Part shown: positions 25,560 to 33,185 of the stretch, in pieces
How the letters are laid out: each line of letters starts with the position of its first letter
How positions within the stretch are numbered: position 1 is the stretch's first letter
Assembly: GCF_049639735.1 (NCBI RefSeq)
Contig: NZ_JBEVVA010000003.1
Location: forward strand, 124,001 to 188,000
Source of the DNA: Elusimicrobium simillimum
GTDB taxonomy: Bacteria; Elusimicrobiota; Elusimicrobia; Elusimicrobiales; Elusimicrobiaceae
Direction of reading: 5' to 3'
Length of the DNA: 64,000 nucleotides
Program-made: the position numbers and the translations under genes
Notes under the pieces: generated by a model
What the model was told of the DNA's origin: nothing
The model's database searches: none
What the model saw: only the letters and a program-made list of their open reading frames with translations

Positions 25560-26441
25560 CTATAACATCTTAGTTCTAAGCCTTTCAGCTATATTTTCCA
25601 ACTGATCTATGGAATTATAGTGTATAACCAAGGTGCCTTTGCTCATCTTGCTGCCGTATTTTACTTCTACCTTGGTGCCGAGCGTCTTTTGTAAACCGCT
25701 TTCAAAGTCCGCCACTTCTACGGGGCGCTTGACATCCTTAACCGGTTTAGGGGTATTAATATCCCTGGCCAATTGTTCAGCCTGGCGTACGGAGAACTTG
25801 CCGCTCTTTAGTTTAGCAAAGAGAATATCTCTTTTTTTAGCGTCCGCCACCATAAGCAGCGCTCTGCCGTGGCCCTCTGTTATAATACCCTCTTCCAAAC
25901 CTTTTTGCATGTCTTTATTAAGGTCTAAAAGTCTTAAAGAGTTGGATATCGCCGCCTTTGACTTGCCGCAGTATGAGGCCAAATCAGTCTGCGAAACCAT
26001 AAACTTTTGTATGAGGTTCTTGTATCCCAGGGCTGTTTCTATAGGGTTGAGGTCTTCCCTCTGTATATTTTCAATAAGGGCCAGGGCGGACATTTCTTTA
26101 TCTGTAAGAGTGGTATGGACAATAGCCTCAATCTCACTCAATCCCGCTAGCTTGGTTGCCCTAAAGCGGCGTTCACCTACTACTATTTCATATTTATCAA
26201 GTCCGGCGTCATATACCACAACTATGGGTTGGGTAAGGCCGTGCTCTTTAATAGATTGGGCCAACTCCTGTAAAGCTTCTTCTTTAAAGGTGCGTCTGGG
26301 TTGGTAGCGGTTGGGGACAATATTTGCCAACGGAATTTTCTGTACGCTGTTGCCGGACGTAGCTGGTTGCTTGTCCGCCAGAACATCTTTGGTTTGTTTT
26401 AAAAGGGCGTCAAGACCCTTGCCTAAAGCTTGCCTGCTCAT
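25560..26441 (-). CDS. parB: Chromosome partitioning protein ParB
   Basis: A CTPase and DNA-binding protein that loads at parS and spreads to organise the origin region. The 293-residue product starts MSRQALGKGLDALL. It has the N-terminal nuclease-like domain with NRYQPRRTF and VVGERRFRATKLAG (the CTP-binding arginine patch), then a helix-turn-helix around SYCGKSKAAISNSLRLL, and a C-terminal dimer region. GGAGG precedes the ATG. It lies three bases after parA, so the two form an operon. Two parS-like palindromes flank the pair. Confidence 0.97.
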   Translation of the reverse strand: MSRQALGKGLDALLKQTKDVLADKQPATSGNSVQKIPLANIVPNRYQPRRTFKEEALQELAQSIKEHGLTQPIVVVYDAGLDKYEIVVGERRFRATKLAGLSEIEAIVHTTLTDKEMSALALIENIQREDLNPIETALGYKNLIQKFMVSQTDLASYCGKSKAAISNSLRLLDLNKDMQKGLEEGIITEGHGRALLMVADAKKRDILFAKLKSGKFSVRQAEQLARDINTPKPVKDVKRPVEVADFESGLQKTLGTKVEVKYGSKMSKGTLVIHYNSIDQLENIAERLRTKML

Positions 26442-26444
26442 ATA

Positions 26445-27269
26445 CTATCCTCCAAAATCGTACGATACATTGTTTATTTTAAAACCTTCCAGTTTGGCCG
26501 CGTCAAAGCCGCGGCGGGTAAGAAACTCTTTTGCCAGGTCTATATATGCGGCAGCGCCGCGGCAGGTGGGGTCATAGTCAAATATAGACTGCCCAAAGCT
26601 GGGTGCCTCTGCCAAGCGTATGTTCCTGGGAATAGGTGTTTTATATACCCTTTCTCCATAAAACTTGGTAATCTCCTGCAGCACCTGGTTGGAAAGGTTC
26701 ATTCTGCTGTCATACATGGTTAAAAGCCCGCCGTCTATATTAAGGTGCGGGTTAAGAAACTGTTTAATTTTGGCGGTTGTGTTAATAAAATGCGCCAACC
26801 CCTCCATAGCGTAATATTCACACTGGATAGGTGTAATCACACTGTCAGACGCTACCATAGCATTAAGCGTAAGCAAGCTTAGCGAGGGCGGGCAGTCTAT
26901 TATTATAAATTTGTACATTTTTTTAACAGGGTCAAGAACATCCTTGAGCATGTTTTCCCTGCCCTCTACGTTTACCAGTTCCACTTCCGCGCCGGCAAGG
27001 TCTTTGTCCGCGGGTAAAATATCCAGCATTTCGTTGGTGGACTTTTTTACAACTTCATCAAAAGAAGCGCCTTTTGTGATAAGATGGTAAATGGATTTTT
27101 CACCATCCTTTAAATTAATACCGGAACCTGAAGACGCATTGCCCTGCGGGTCAAAATCCACCAGCAAAACCTCTTGGTTAAGGCAGGCCAGCGCGTAAGC
27201 AAGGTTGACTGCGGTGGTGGTTTTTCCCACGCCGCCTTTCTGGTTTGCGATTGCTACTATTTCTCCCAT
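26445..27269 (-). CDS. parA: Chromosome partitioning ATPase ParA (Soj)
   Basis: A deviant Walker A ATPase that moves ParB-parS complexes. The 274-residue product starts MGEIVAIANQKGGVGKTTTA, with the signature lysine KGGVGKTT, and has VLLVDFDPQGNASSG (Walker A' region) and FIIIDCPPSLSLLTLNAM (Walker B). There is no N-terminal helix-turn-helix, so it is the chromosomal Soj type. GGAGGG lies before the start. It is first of the parA-parB operon, about 8 kb from dnaA, as is common near chromosomal origins. Confidence 0.97.
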   Translation of the reverse strand: MGEIVAIANQKGGVGKTTTAVNLAYALACLNQEVLLVDFDPQGNASSGSGINLKDGEKSIYHLITKGASFDEVVKKSTNEMLDILPADKDLAGAEVELVNVEGRENMLKDVLDPVKKMYKFIIIDCPPSLSLLTLNAMVASDSVITPIQCEYYAMEGLAHFINTTAKIKQFLNPHLNIDGGLLTMYDSRMNLSNQVLQEITKFYGERVYKTPIPRNIRLAEAPSFGQSIFDYDPTCRGAAAYIDLAKEFLTRRGFDAAKLEGFKINNVSYDFGG

Positions 27270-27401
27270 ACTCCCTCCGACGAAGATGTTTGATTTTTGG
27301 GTTAAAAACTACTCCGTTATTTCGTGTAATATATAGTAAATCATAAAAATTGCCCTTTGTCAAAGCAGGCCAAACACGCAGATTCTCCGACGGTAAAACA
27401 A

Positions 27402-27436
27402 AAAAACCGAACTAATTTTTTAGTTCGGTTTTTTCA
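27402..27436 (-). terminator. Terminator downstream of pilin
   Basis: AACCGAACTAA and TTAGTTCGGTT arms with T-runs on both sides. Confidence 0.88.
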
Positions 27437-27486
27437 TTTATTATTTTTTACGACGTAAATTTTAGTTTTACAAAAATCGAGAAACT

Positions 27487-27502
27487 GTTTTCACGTGAAA
27501 TA
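27487..27502. promoter_or_regulatory. parS-like site 3
   Basis: GTTTTCACGTGAAATA: full core TTTCACGTGAAA, 13 of 16 bases of the parS consensus. It is about 220 bp upstream of parA. Confidence 0.7.
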
Positions 27503-27524
27503 AGTTAGCCAAACTAACTTTAGC

Positions 27525-27998
27525 TTAATCCATGAATGACACGACATCAACATTTCTATACCTGTAGTCTTCCAAGTTCCTTCCAATCTTTTTACAATGA
27601 GCTACCCCTGTGGTATCGGTTTTAGCCGCACGGCAAACTGTTCGGTTAGAATACTCAGGGTAATTTGCCCAATTTAAAAAGTGTATTATAGAATATTCCT
27701 TATTATCCGTTCTTTCTGCAATAACATGATCCACCGGGAAAGTAAGGTTTAATTTATATTTAAAATTTTTATCTTTAGGCTTTTCTATATCCAAATCATT
27801 TATACTAAAACTAACACCATCACCAAGAGCAAGCCGCTGCCTTTCTACCGCGTCGGCAAGAGATTTAACATTTAGCACAGCTTCCGCCGCACGGGACTTT
27901 TCCACCGCGTTATTATACTGCGGCAAAGCAATTGCCGCTAAAATGCCTATGATTAAGACTACAACTAATAATTCTATTAATGTAAACCCTTTTTTCAT
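27525..27998 (-). CDS. Type IV pilin-like protein
   Basis: A prepilin of 157 residues with the shared N-terminus MKKGFTLIELLVVVLIIG (cleavage G|F, Glu +5). The globular part is different from the other pilins but keeps a C-terminal Cys pair (TVCRAAKTD and VAHCKKIG). A good ribosome binding site (GAGG) lies upstream on the minus strand. It is one of a group of pilin sequences: the frameshifted copy at 28.1-28.6 kb and a remnant at 28.75 kb lie directly upstream, which points to local duplication. Its pilus or secretion role is inferred from the N-terminus only. Confidence 0.92.
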   Translation of the reverse strand: MKKGFTLIELLVVVLIIGILAAIALPQYNNAVEKSRAAEAVLNVKSLADAVERQRLALGDGVSFSINDLDIEKPKDKNFKYKLNLTFPVDHVIAERTDNKEYSIIHFLNWANYPEYSNRTVCRAAKTDTTGVAHCKKIGRNLEDYRYRNVDVVSFMD

Positions 27999-28044
27999 AC
28001 CAACCTCTGTATATAGAATATAAATTTATATATAGTATATAAAA

Positions 28045-28079
28045 TAAAAATCCCCAGGCACATGCCCGGGGATTTTTAT
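28045..28079 (-). terminator. Terminator of the frameshifted pilin
   Basis: AAAATCCCC(A)GGCA and TGCCCGGGGATTTT arms with T-runs. A close relative lies at 28709-28739. Confidence 0.85.
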
Positions 28080-28088
28080 TTATTTTAA

Positions 28089-28597
28089 TTAAAGCAAGCA
28101 ATATTGGTGTTTTTCCGTTTCATCATGAGTTAATTTACCGCAAATTGCGCGGCATGAGTCTAACCCCTTTTCCTGTTTTGGAATGTCTGCGGGATATGTT
28201 GCGAAGCATGATGTAACACCTTGCCTATAAACAACCGCCGGATAGTCCGAGGGATGCAATCCTTTAGCTATAAAAACTGTGTCTTACCGTCATCATATCT
28301 TATCCCGGCATACGCGGTATAAATGGTGAAGGTCATATTCTTTTCAAGCTTAATATCTATACCCAAGTCATCGCTTACTTGTTGTTCTGTAGGGTGAGGG
28401 GTGCCAAAACTGGGGAATGCGTTGTGTTCCAATTTATACATTTCAACCGCACTTTGAAGGGTGCCCACCTTTGCCATCATTGCCGCCGCGCGGGATTTAT
28501 TTACAGCTTTTGTATACTGCGGCAATGCTATGGCCGCAAGTATGCCTATGATCAACACAACTACTAAAAGCTCTATCAGAGTAAACCCTTTTTTCAT
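28089..28597 (-). pseudogene. Type IV pilin gene with a frameshift in a T5 run
   Basis: It starts with the shared prepilin N-terminus and reads normally for 109 codons to a TAG at 28268, ending GKTQFL. Adding one T to the T5 run just before the stop joins the frame to a second open segment that runs to a TAA at 28089-28091 and looks like a pilin C-terminus (KGLHPSDYPAVVYRQG, then CFATYPADIP, CRAICGKL). The repaired product would have about 169 residues, the normal pilin size. So this is a recent pseudogene, a phase-variable gene or a sequencing error. The truncated form lacks the Cys-rich end. Confidence 0.8.
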
Positions 28598-28708
28598 TTA
28601 TGATCTCATTAATATATTAATCATGCTTCCAGCAAATTATATCTTTTTAAATGATACTTACAACCGGGAAGAAAAATACTCTTATGCGGTTGTTTTTACT
28701 ATACAAAT

Positions 28709-28739
28709 AAAAATCCCCAGGCCACGTCTGGGGATTTTG
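28709..28739 (-). terminator. Terminator-like hairpin between pilin remnants
   Basis: AAAATCCCCAG and CTGGGGATTTT arms, similar to the hairpin at 28045-28079. Confidence 0.75.
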
Positions 28740-28740
28740 G

Positions 28741-28810
28741 TTTGTATATTAAAAAAAGCGCTGGGTAGCCCGAAGGATGTAAGCCTTTTGTTAGAAAAAC
28801 CCGTAATTAT
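28741..28810 (-). pseudogene. Short remnant of a pilin C-terminus
   Basis: On the minus strand AAAGGCTTACATCCTTCGGG matches AAAGGATTGCATCCCTCGGA of the pilin at 28.2 kb; one frame reads KGLHPSGYPALF. Only about 45 bases of similarity remain. Confidence 0.6.
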
Positions 28811-28812
28811 TT

Positions 28813-29346
28813 TCAATCTAAAAATTTAAAGCTCTTTGCAATTTTATTTACTCTGGCCACTCTTCTGGCCGTGTCACGCTCTACCGTAGTTGTTTTTGCA
28901 GAAACTACAAAGAAAAGGTATATGTTTTTATCATGGCAAATAGTATATGAAAAATATGTACCCTCGTCGGTATCAAAATTGCTTGTAACAACGCACTCTC
29001 TTCTGTTTATTTTTTTATTCTTAAGAGTCTCTTTTGCAAAAGGAGACAATTCATCCAGCGCTATATCAAACCTTTCTTTAGCGTCTTCAGCTTTGTCATA
29101 GTATCTATAATTTAAGCGCACTTCCCCCTCATCTTTGTTGCCGTCTGCCATATAGTAATTATTACCAGTTTTTTCTTTGCCAAAGGACATCTCAAAAAAT
29201 TTAAGCTCAGCGTAAGCCGGAAAAAGGAAAGAAACATTTTCTTTTACCTGTGTTATAAGTTTATCGTTATTAATGGCTTTTTCCTGCGCGAAAGCCGTCA
29301 AAATACAAAAAAATACCACAAAAAGCAGAGACCCTATTTTTTTCAT
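28813..29346 (-). CDS. Exported protein of unknown function
   Basis: The 177-residue product begins MKKIGSLLFVVFFCILTAFA, a clear signal peptide with cleavage before QEKAIN. The start has GGAGG eight bases upstream; a 25-codon extension is rejected. The rest is a soluble domain with EVRLNYRYYDKAEDAKERFD and RRECVVTSNFDTDEGTYF and no motif I recognise. It stands alone between rpsI and the pilin group, and its stop codon is next to a pilin remnant. Confidence 0.78.
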   Translation of the reverse strand: MKKIGSLLFVVFFCILTAFAQEKAINNDKLITQVKENVSFLFPAYAELKFFEMSFGKEKTGNNYYMADGNKDEGEVRLNYRYYDKAEDAKERFDIALDELSPFAKETLKNKKINRRECVVTSNFDTDEGTYFSYTICHDKNIYLFFVVSAKTTTVERDTARRVARVNKIAKSFKFLD

Positions 29347-29375
29347 AAAACCTCCATAGATATAATGGAAGTATA

Positions 29376-29405
29376 CAAAAAAACCTCCCCGTAAGGGGAG
29401 GTTTT
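29376..29405 (-). terminator. Terminator of rplM-rpsI
   Basis: AACCTCCCC-GTAA-GGGGAGGTT with a T-run on the minus strand. Confidence 0.9.
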
Positions 29406-29427
29406 GTGAAACTCGTTCCAACCAAAA

Positions 29428-29823
29428 TTAACGTTTGGAGAACTGGAATCTCTTTCTTGCGCCGGGCTGACCGGGTTTCTTTCTTTCGACCATTCTGGGG
29501 TCTCTTGTGAGATAACCGGCTTTTTTAACCAGCTTTTTGTAATCTTCGCTTACTAACGCGAGTGAACGCGCTATAGCGTGTCTTACCGCGCCGGCCTGTG
29601 AAGAAACACCGCCGCCTAATACTTTAGCCACAACATCATATTCTTTTTCAGAATTTGTGACTGTAAGAGGGGCTTTAACTTCCTTTTGTAATTTAACTGA
29701 AGAGTTAAAATACTGTTCTAAAGGCATAGCGTTAACTGAAATAACACCTTTGCCTTTTTTAAGTTCTGCCGTCGCTATAGAAGTTTTTCTTCTGCCAACG
29801 TTTGTTGTTTTTGTTTTTGCCAT
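29428..29823 (-). CDS. rpsI: 30S ribosomal protein S9
   Basis: Small-subunit protein whose C-terminal tail reaches the P-site tRNA. The 131-residue product opens with VGRRKTSIATAELKKGKG and ends in the family tail RKKPGQPGARKRFQFSKR, where the terminal Lys-Arg contacts the tRNA. GAGGT is upstream of the ATG. It follows rplM by 12 bases, the conserved L13-S9 pair. A terminator follows directly. Confidence 0.98.
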   Translation of the reverse strand: MAKTKTTNVGRRKTSIATAELKKGKGVISVNAMPLEQYFNSSVKLQKEVKAPLTVTNSEKEYDVVAKVLGGGVSSQAGAVRHAIARSLALVSEDYKKLVKKAGYLTRDPRMVERKKPGQPGARKRFQFSKR

Positions 29824-29835
29824 AAAAAATTACCT

Positions 29836-30273
29836 CTACTTAGCCTTTTTAGCAGAAAATCTGTCTGCAAAAGCATGTTCGGCGCCGGCATACATTTTAA
29901 GCCTTTTCATTCTGGGCGCGCGGAGTTTGTTTTCGTCCAACATTCTTTTTACGGAAAGCTCTAAAATGACTGTCGGGTCTTTTTCAAACTGTCTTTTGTA
30001 AGGCGTTTCTTTGGCGCCTTTGGCATAACCTGAGTGAGAAAAATATACTTTCTGCTCAGCTTTATTGCCGGTAACTTTTATTTGGCCAACATTGGTAACA
30101 ACAACGAAGTCGCCGCAGTCCATATGCGGGGTGTATGTTCTCTTATGTTTTCCCATAAGCAGCACTGCTATTTCTGTAGAAATCCTGCCTAATGTTTTAC
30201 CAGCGGCGTCTATATGATGCCACTGTCTGGTTGTTTCTACTTCCTTAACGGAAGGGAGAAATGTTTTTGTCAT
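29836..30273 (-). CDS. rplM: 50S ribosomal protein L13
   Basis: An early-assembly large-subunit protein. The 145-residue product has WHHIDAAGKTLGRISTEIA, HMDCGDFVVVTN and the typical KRMLDENKLRAPRMKRLKMY end region. It heads the L13-S9 operon on the minus strand. No clear ribosome binding site is seen before the ATG; TATAAG lies ten bases upstream, so the leader may be very short. A large inverted repeat fills the gap to the divergent NlpE-like gene. Confidence 0.98.
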   Translation of the reverse strand: MTKTFLPSVKEVETTRQWHHIDAAGKTLGRISTEIAVLLMGKHKRTYTPHMDCGDFVVVTNVGQIKVTGNKAEQKVYFSHSGYAKGAKETPYKRQFEKDPTVILELSVKRMLDENKLRAPRMKRLKMYAGAEHAFADRFSAKKAK

Positions 30274-30332
30274 AGTTTATTTTCTTATACCTTGTGTGAA
30301 ATTGACAACGGAGTGGTTGGCCGTTATCAGAA

Positions 30333-30361
30333 TTGACTCGGTTTGATATATTATATAATAT
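30333..30361 (+). promoter_or_regulatory. Candidate promoter of the NlpE-like gene
   Basis: TTGACT, a 17-base spacer and TAATAT. It would give a leader of about 200 bases that contains the whole inverted repeat at 30378-30559. Confidence 0.45.
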
Positions 30362-30377
30362 TTTTGTTAAGTTGTAC

Positions 30378-30559
30378 TTGTCCTTTAACTTAATATAGCA
30401 CCGTATCGTTGCGGGCAACCCCTGCGGGGCTGTATTGCTTATTGGTAAATTTTAATTTTTTTGTTCGTTACATAGCTTTAGCTATGCGCCTCACAAAAAA
30501 TTTAAAATTTCCTCAAAAACCAACACAGCGCTACGGCGCTATATTAAGTTAAAGGACAA
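30378..30559 (+). repeat. Nested inverted repeat upstream of the NlpE-like gene
   Basis: Outer arms of 28 bp (30378-30405 and 30532-30559, one mismatch) hold GTCCTTTAACTTAATATAGC. Inner arms at 30444-30464 and 30493-30512 enclose a core with CATAGCTTTAGCTATGCG. The right outer arm ends in AAAGGACAA at the ribosome binding site region of the next gene, an arrangement like that before nagZ. Confidence 0.88.
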
Positions 30560-30569
30560 AGGGGGATGT

Positions 30570-30989
30570 ATGAAAAAAATTGCGGCAGTACTGATAGCTG
30601 TATCTATGATATCATTTTTGGGTTGCAACAACGCGCCCAAAAGCGAAGACGACCTTAAAAAGGGTTATATGGGCACATTCGCGGGTGTAATACCCTGCGC
30701 GGATTGTGAAGGCATACAAATAGTATTGGAACTTAACCCAAACAACACTGTGGTTGAATACTCCTTATATAAAGGCACCAACAGCGGTGACAATATAATT
30801 TCTTCCGCTTGGGAAGCCAGCGGGCCGGACTTTAGCGTAATAAAAATAAAGAAAGGCGTTAAAGGGGAGTATGACTACTGGCAGTTTATAAGTAAAGACG
30901 AACTAAGAAAAATGGATATAAAGGGCAAGCCGATTACGTCAGACCTTAATTATTCTTTAAAAAGAGTAGTAAGAGACCAAAAGATTTAA
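30570..30989 (+). CDS. NlpE-like lipoprotein
   Basis: Resembles the N-terminal domain of NlpE, the outer-membrane lipoprotein linked to copper tolerance and envelope stress. The 139-residue product has a lipobox SFLGC at about residues 15-19 for lipid attachment, then YMGTFAGVIPCADCEGIQIV with the CxxC pair of the family. It lacks the second NlpE domain. The start follows AAAGGGGGATGT. The preceding leader is strongly structured. Role in metal or envelope stress is an inference. Confidence 0.85.
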   Translation: MKKIAAVLIAVSMISFLGCNNAPKSEDDLKKGYMGTFAGVIPCADCEGIQIVLELNPNNTVVEYSLYKGTNSGDNIISSAWEASGPDFSVIKIKKGVKGEYDYWQFISKDELRKMDIKGKPITSDLNYSLKRVVRDQKI

Positions 30990-31002
30990 AATAACGCAAA
31001 AC

Positions 31003-31036
31003 AAAAAAGCCCCTTACATAAGAGGGGCTTTTTTAA
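31003..31036. terminator. Terminator between the NlpE-like and methyltransferase genes
   Basis: AAAAAAGCCCCTT and AGGGGCTTTTTT arms between convergent genes, with U-tract potential on both strands. Confidence 0.88.
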
Positions 31037-31807
31037 TTAATGTTTTTCAGCTTTTGTGGCTATGTATGCCTCTATATAAGGGTCCAGCAAATCCCCGCCG
31101 GAGCCGTCCTCATATAAACCGGTTAAAACAAACCCGGCGTTCAGCTGGCCCGCTATTTGGTCTTCCAGCGTGTGCCCGTGGTCTAGCGGTTCACAATTAT
31201 TTATTTTATCTTCCAGTTCGTGTTTTGGCAGCTGTTTAGTGTCTGAATACGGCACTTTATAACGCACAACAAGCTCTTTGGTATTGTCCCAATGTTTAAA
31301 ATCAAAAATATAACTGATAGGGTTGGCAAACGCCGCCAGCATTACGCCGCCACGCTTAAGCACGCGGTAACACTCTTTCCATACGGGCAAAATATCATCC
31401 ACAAAACAATTGGATACGGGGTGGAAAATTAAATCAAATTCCCCGTCGGCAAATGCGGATAAATCGCGCATATCGCCCTGCACGGTTTTAATATTTAAGT
31501 TTTCTCGCGACGCTACAAAAATATCTTTTTCTAATTGCGCGGGGCTGTTGTCAAAAACAGTTACGTTAGCGCCCATCGCCGCAAACAATGGCCCCTGCTG
31601 CCCGCCGCCGCTGGCCAGGCATAAAATATTTTTACCTTTAACATCGCCGTACCAACTTTGCGGCACAAGTTTAGTCGGCGTTAGCAAAAATTTTGCTTTG
31701 CCGTTTTTAGCGTCTTCAATTTCCCGCGCGGACACCGGCACCGTCCATTTATTACCCTGAGATACCTGTTTGTCCCACGCGGCTGAGTTGTGTTTTACAA
31801 TATTCAT
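31037..31807 (-). CDS. SAM-dependent methyltransferase, class I
   Basis: Methyltransferase of unknown substrate, 256 residues. Motif I is visible as ILCLASGGGQQGPLFA near residue 61, followed by VTVFDNSPAQLEKD (acidic residue for SAM ribose) and FDLIFHPVSNCFVDD. The N-terminus with the pattern NSAAWDKQV resembles small-molecule or envelope methyltransferases of the UbiE-like group. CGGAG lies before the ATG. No operon partner is present; tRNA-Tyr lies upstream in the other direction. Confidence 0.88.
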   Translation of the reverse strand: MNIVKHNSAAWDKQVSQGNKWTVPVSAREIEDAKNGKAKFLLTPTKLVPQSWYGDVKGKNILCLASGGGQQGPLFAAMGANVTVFDNSPAQLEKDIFVASRENLNIKTVQGDMRDLSAFADGEFDLIFHPVSNCFVDDILPVWKECYRVLKRGGVMLAAFANPISYIFDFKHWDNTKELVVRYKVPYSDTKQLPKHELEDKINNCEPLDHGHTLEDQIAGQLNAGFVLTGLYEDGSGGDLLDPYIEAYIATKAEKH

Positions 31808-31875
31808 ATTTGCTCCGTTTAATAATACACCGTCAGTAAATTGTACAAAGATTTTTAATTATTTTTGTTTTTTGG

Positions 31876-31942
31876 TATAATAAGTGTACCTGGTTGTTTA
31901 AGTGGTCCAGGGGCCTCGGCCTCTGGACTTTTAATAAGTAAA
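31876..31942 (+). promoter_or_regulatory. -10-like hexamer and hairpin before tRNA-Tyr
   Basis: TATAAT (31876-31881) is followed by a hairpin with arms GTCCAGGGGCC and GGCCTCTGGAC (31915-31938) and TTTT. It may be a short terminated RNA or a processed leader of the tRNA; no -35 is clear. Confidence 0.4.
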
Positions 31943-31943
31943 T

Positions 31944-32027
31944 GGTTGGGTGGCTGAGCGGTCAAAAGCAACGGTCTGTAAAACCGTCGGGCTGCGCCCT
32001 ACATAGGTTCGAATCCTATCCCAACCA
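31944..32027 (+). tRNA. tRNA-Tyr (anticodon GTA)
   Basis: Acceptor arms GGTTGGG and CCCAACC pair. Anticodon stem ACGGT/ACCGT encloses loop CTGTAAA. A long variable arm (class II) and T-arm ATAGGTTCGAATCCTAT agree with tRNA-Tyr. CCA is not encoded. Confidence 0.96.
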
Positions 32028-32042
32028 TTTTTTGATTTTAAC

Positions 32043-32083
32043 AAAAACCCCCTCCACAAAATATTATGGAGGGGGTTTGTTTA
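32043..32083 (+). terminator. Terminator after tRNA-Tyr
   Basis: AAACCCCCTCCA and TGGAGGGGGTTT arms followed by a T-rich tail. Confidence 0.9.
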
Positions 32084-32104
32084 TTAATCCCGTGATAGAA
32101 AATA

Positions 32105-32411
32105 AAATTAGTGCCTTTTGCCGTCCCCTAAGCAAAGCGAAAGGGCCCACTGAAATAAATCAGTGCCGTATCTTTCCTTTAACATACAAGTGCCTTTGAC
32201 CTGCCCCGCAGTCAAGGAGAGGCCAACATCATAAAGTTTTTAAGGGCATTTTTTGAATTCTGTCTGAGTAAAAAATTTATAAGGTTGCAGTACTACAGCA
32301 AATTTTTTACGAGTTATTCAAAAACCCTTAAAAGCACCTTGCTCGACAAAGGCGGGGCGAGATTTTTGCTTATCTTTTTCACGATAAAAAAAGTAAGTCG
32401 CGCTCAAAGCG
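32105..32411 (-). repeat. 300-bp mosaic repeat, copy 1
   Basis: Reverse-oriented homologue of 47978-48290 and 61379-61756. It contains GTTTCGCGCTTTGAGCGCGA, a poly-T/poly-A hairpin, CTCGCCCCGCC and an imperfect palindrome of about 90 bp with arms AAGGGTTTTTGAAT and ATTCAAAAAATGCCCTT, then a module with CAGTGGGCCCTTTCGCTTTG. No gene is seen in it. Confidence 0.9.
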
Positions 32412-32428
32412 CGAAACTATCGCTTTTA

Positions 32429-33097
32429 TTAGTGCGCATGGGGGTGCAAATGCCCCATAACTTCTACAAATATCCCGCATGCCAAAATAACAAACCCCGC
32501 TATCGCGTGCCCATATTTTTCCCACTTCTTAAAAGGCAGCAATTCTATACCTTTGTAGCCGAGCGCAACGGTTATCATCATAACAATACTTGTGGTAAAA
32601 CCAAAAGCCAAAGCTACTAAAAATACAAATACCGGCACGTCCGTAATAGCCGGGAACATCATTATAGGTATCCACGCTTCACACGGGGCGAAGAGGAAAA
32701 TCATGAAGAGGATAAAAGGGGTTAAACTTTTTACGTCGTTTTTATCAGTATGCACATGCTCACAGCAGGAGTGATTATGCTTAGCGGCGCGCAGCCCCCA
32801 TATAAAATAACCAAGACCAAAAAGTATAAGCCCCCAGGCCGCAATGTTTGCCCTGTAACCCTCTATAACTTCTATATGGCTGACGGCCACGCCAAATAGT
32901 ACCGCCACCAAAGCAATTACCAAAGAACCTATTATATGGCCCATACTGCATAAAAAAGTTATTAAAACGGTTTTAGATAAACTCCATTTTCTTGCTTTAC
33001 CTATCATAATAAACGGCAGATAATGATTAGGCGCCAAAAGTGTGTGTGTAAGCCCAAGCCCCACGGCCGCGGCCACCATAAGCCAATTAGATTGCAT
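32429..33097 (-). CDS. Membrane transporter-like protein, NicO/UreH type
   Basis: The 222-residue product has six hydrophobic segments. The first carries GLTHTLLAPNHYLPF, a His-rich motif like that of NicO/UreH-type nickel or cobalt transporters. A His/Cys-rich loop (KHNHSCCEHVHTDKN) follows segment three and the protein ends HLHPHAH. These suggest binding of a divalent metal, but substrate and direction are not shown. AGGGG precedes the ATG. It is monocistronic, directly beside a mosaic repeat. Confidence 0.8.
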   Translation of the reverse strand: MQSNWLMVAAAVGLGLTHTLLAPNHYLPFIMIGKARKWSLSKTVLITFLCSMGHIIGSLVIALVAVLFGVAVSHIEVIEGYRANIAAWGLILFGLGYFIWGLRAAKHNHSCCEHVHTDKNDVKSLTPFILFMIFLFAPCEAWIPIMMFPAITDVPVFVFLVALAFGFTTSIVMMITVALGYKGIELLPFKKWEKYGHAIAGFVILACGIFVEVMGHLHPHAH

Positions 33098-33185
33098 GTA
33101 TACCCCTGAGAATATTTAATTTTTTGTGCCGCCAGTAAAGCAACACACTAAACATTATACTTAATTTGTTAGGCTTGTCTTACTT

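Noticed and set aside
25290..25605. Two overlapping frames of 83 and 92 codons
   Set aside because: Both lie in decayed repeats and end in the parB terminator; no ribosome binding site or coherent protein pattern.
31942..32199. 85-codon frame on the plus strand
   Set aside because: It begins inside tRNA-Tyr and runs through a terminator into a mosaic repeat.
32285..32620. 111-codon frame on the plus strand
   Set aside because: Half is mosaic repeat and the rest is antisense to the NicO/UreH-type gene.
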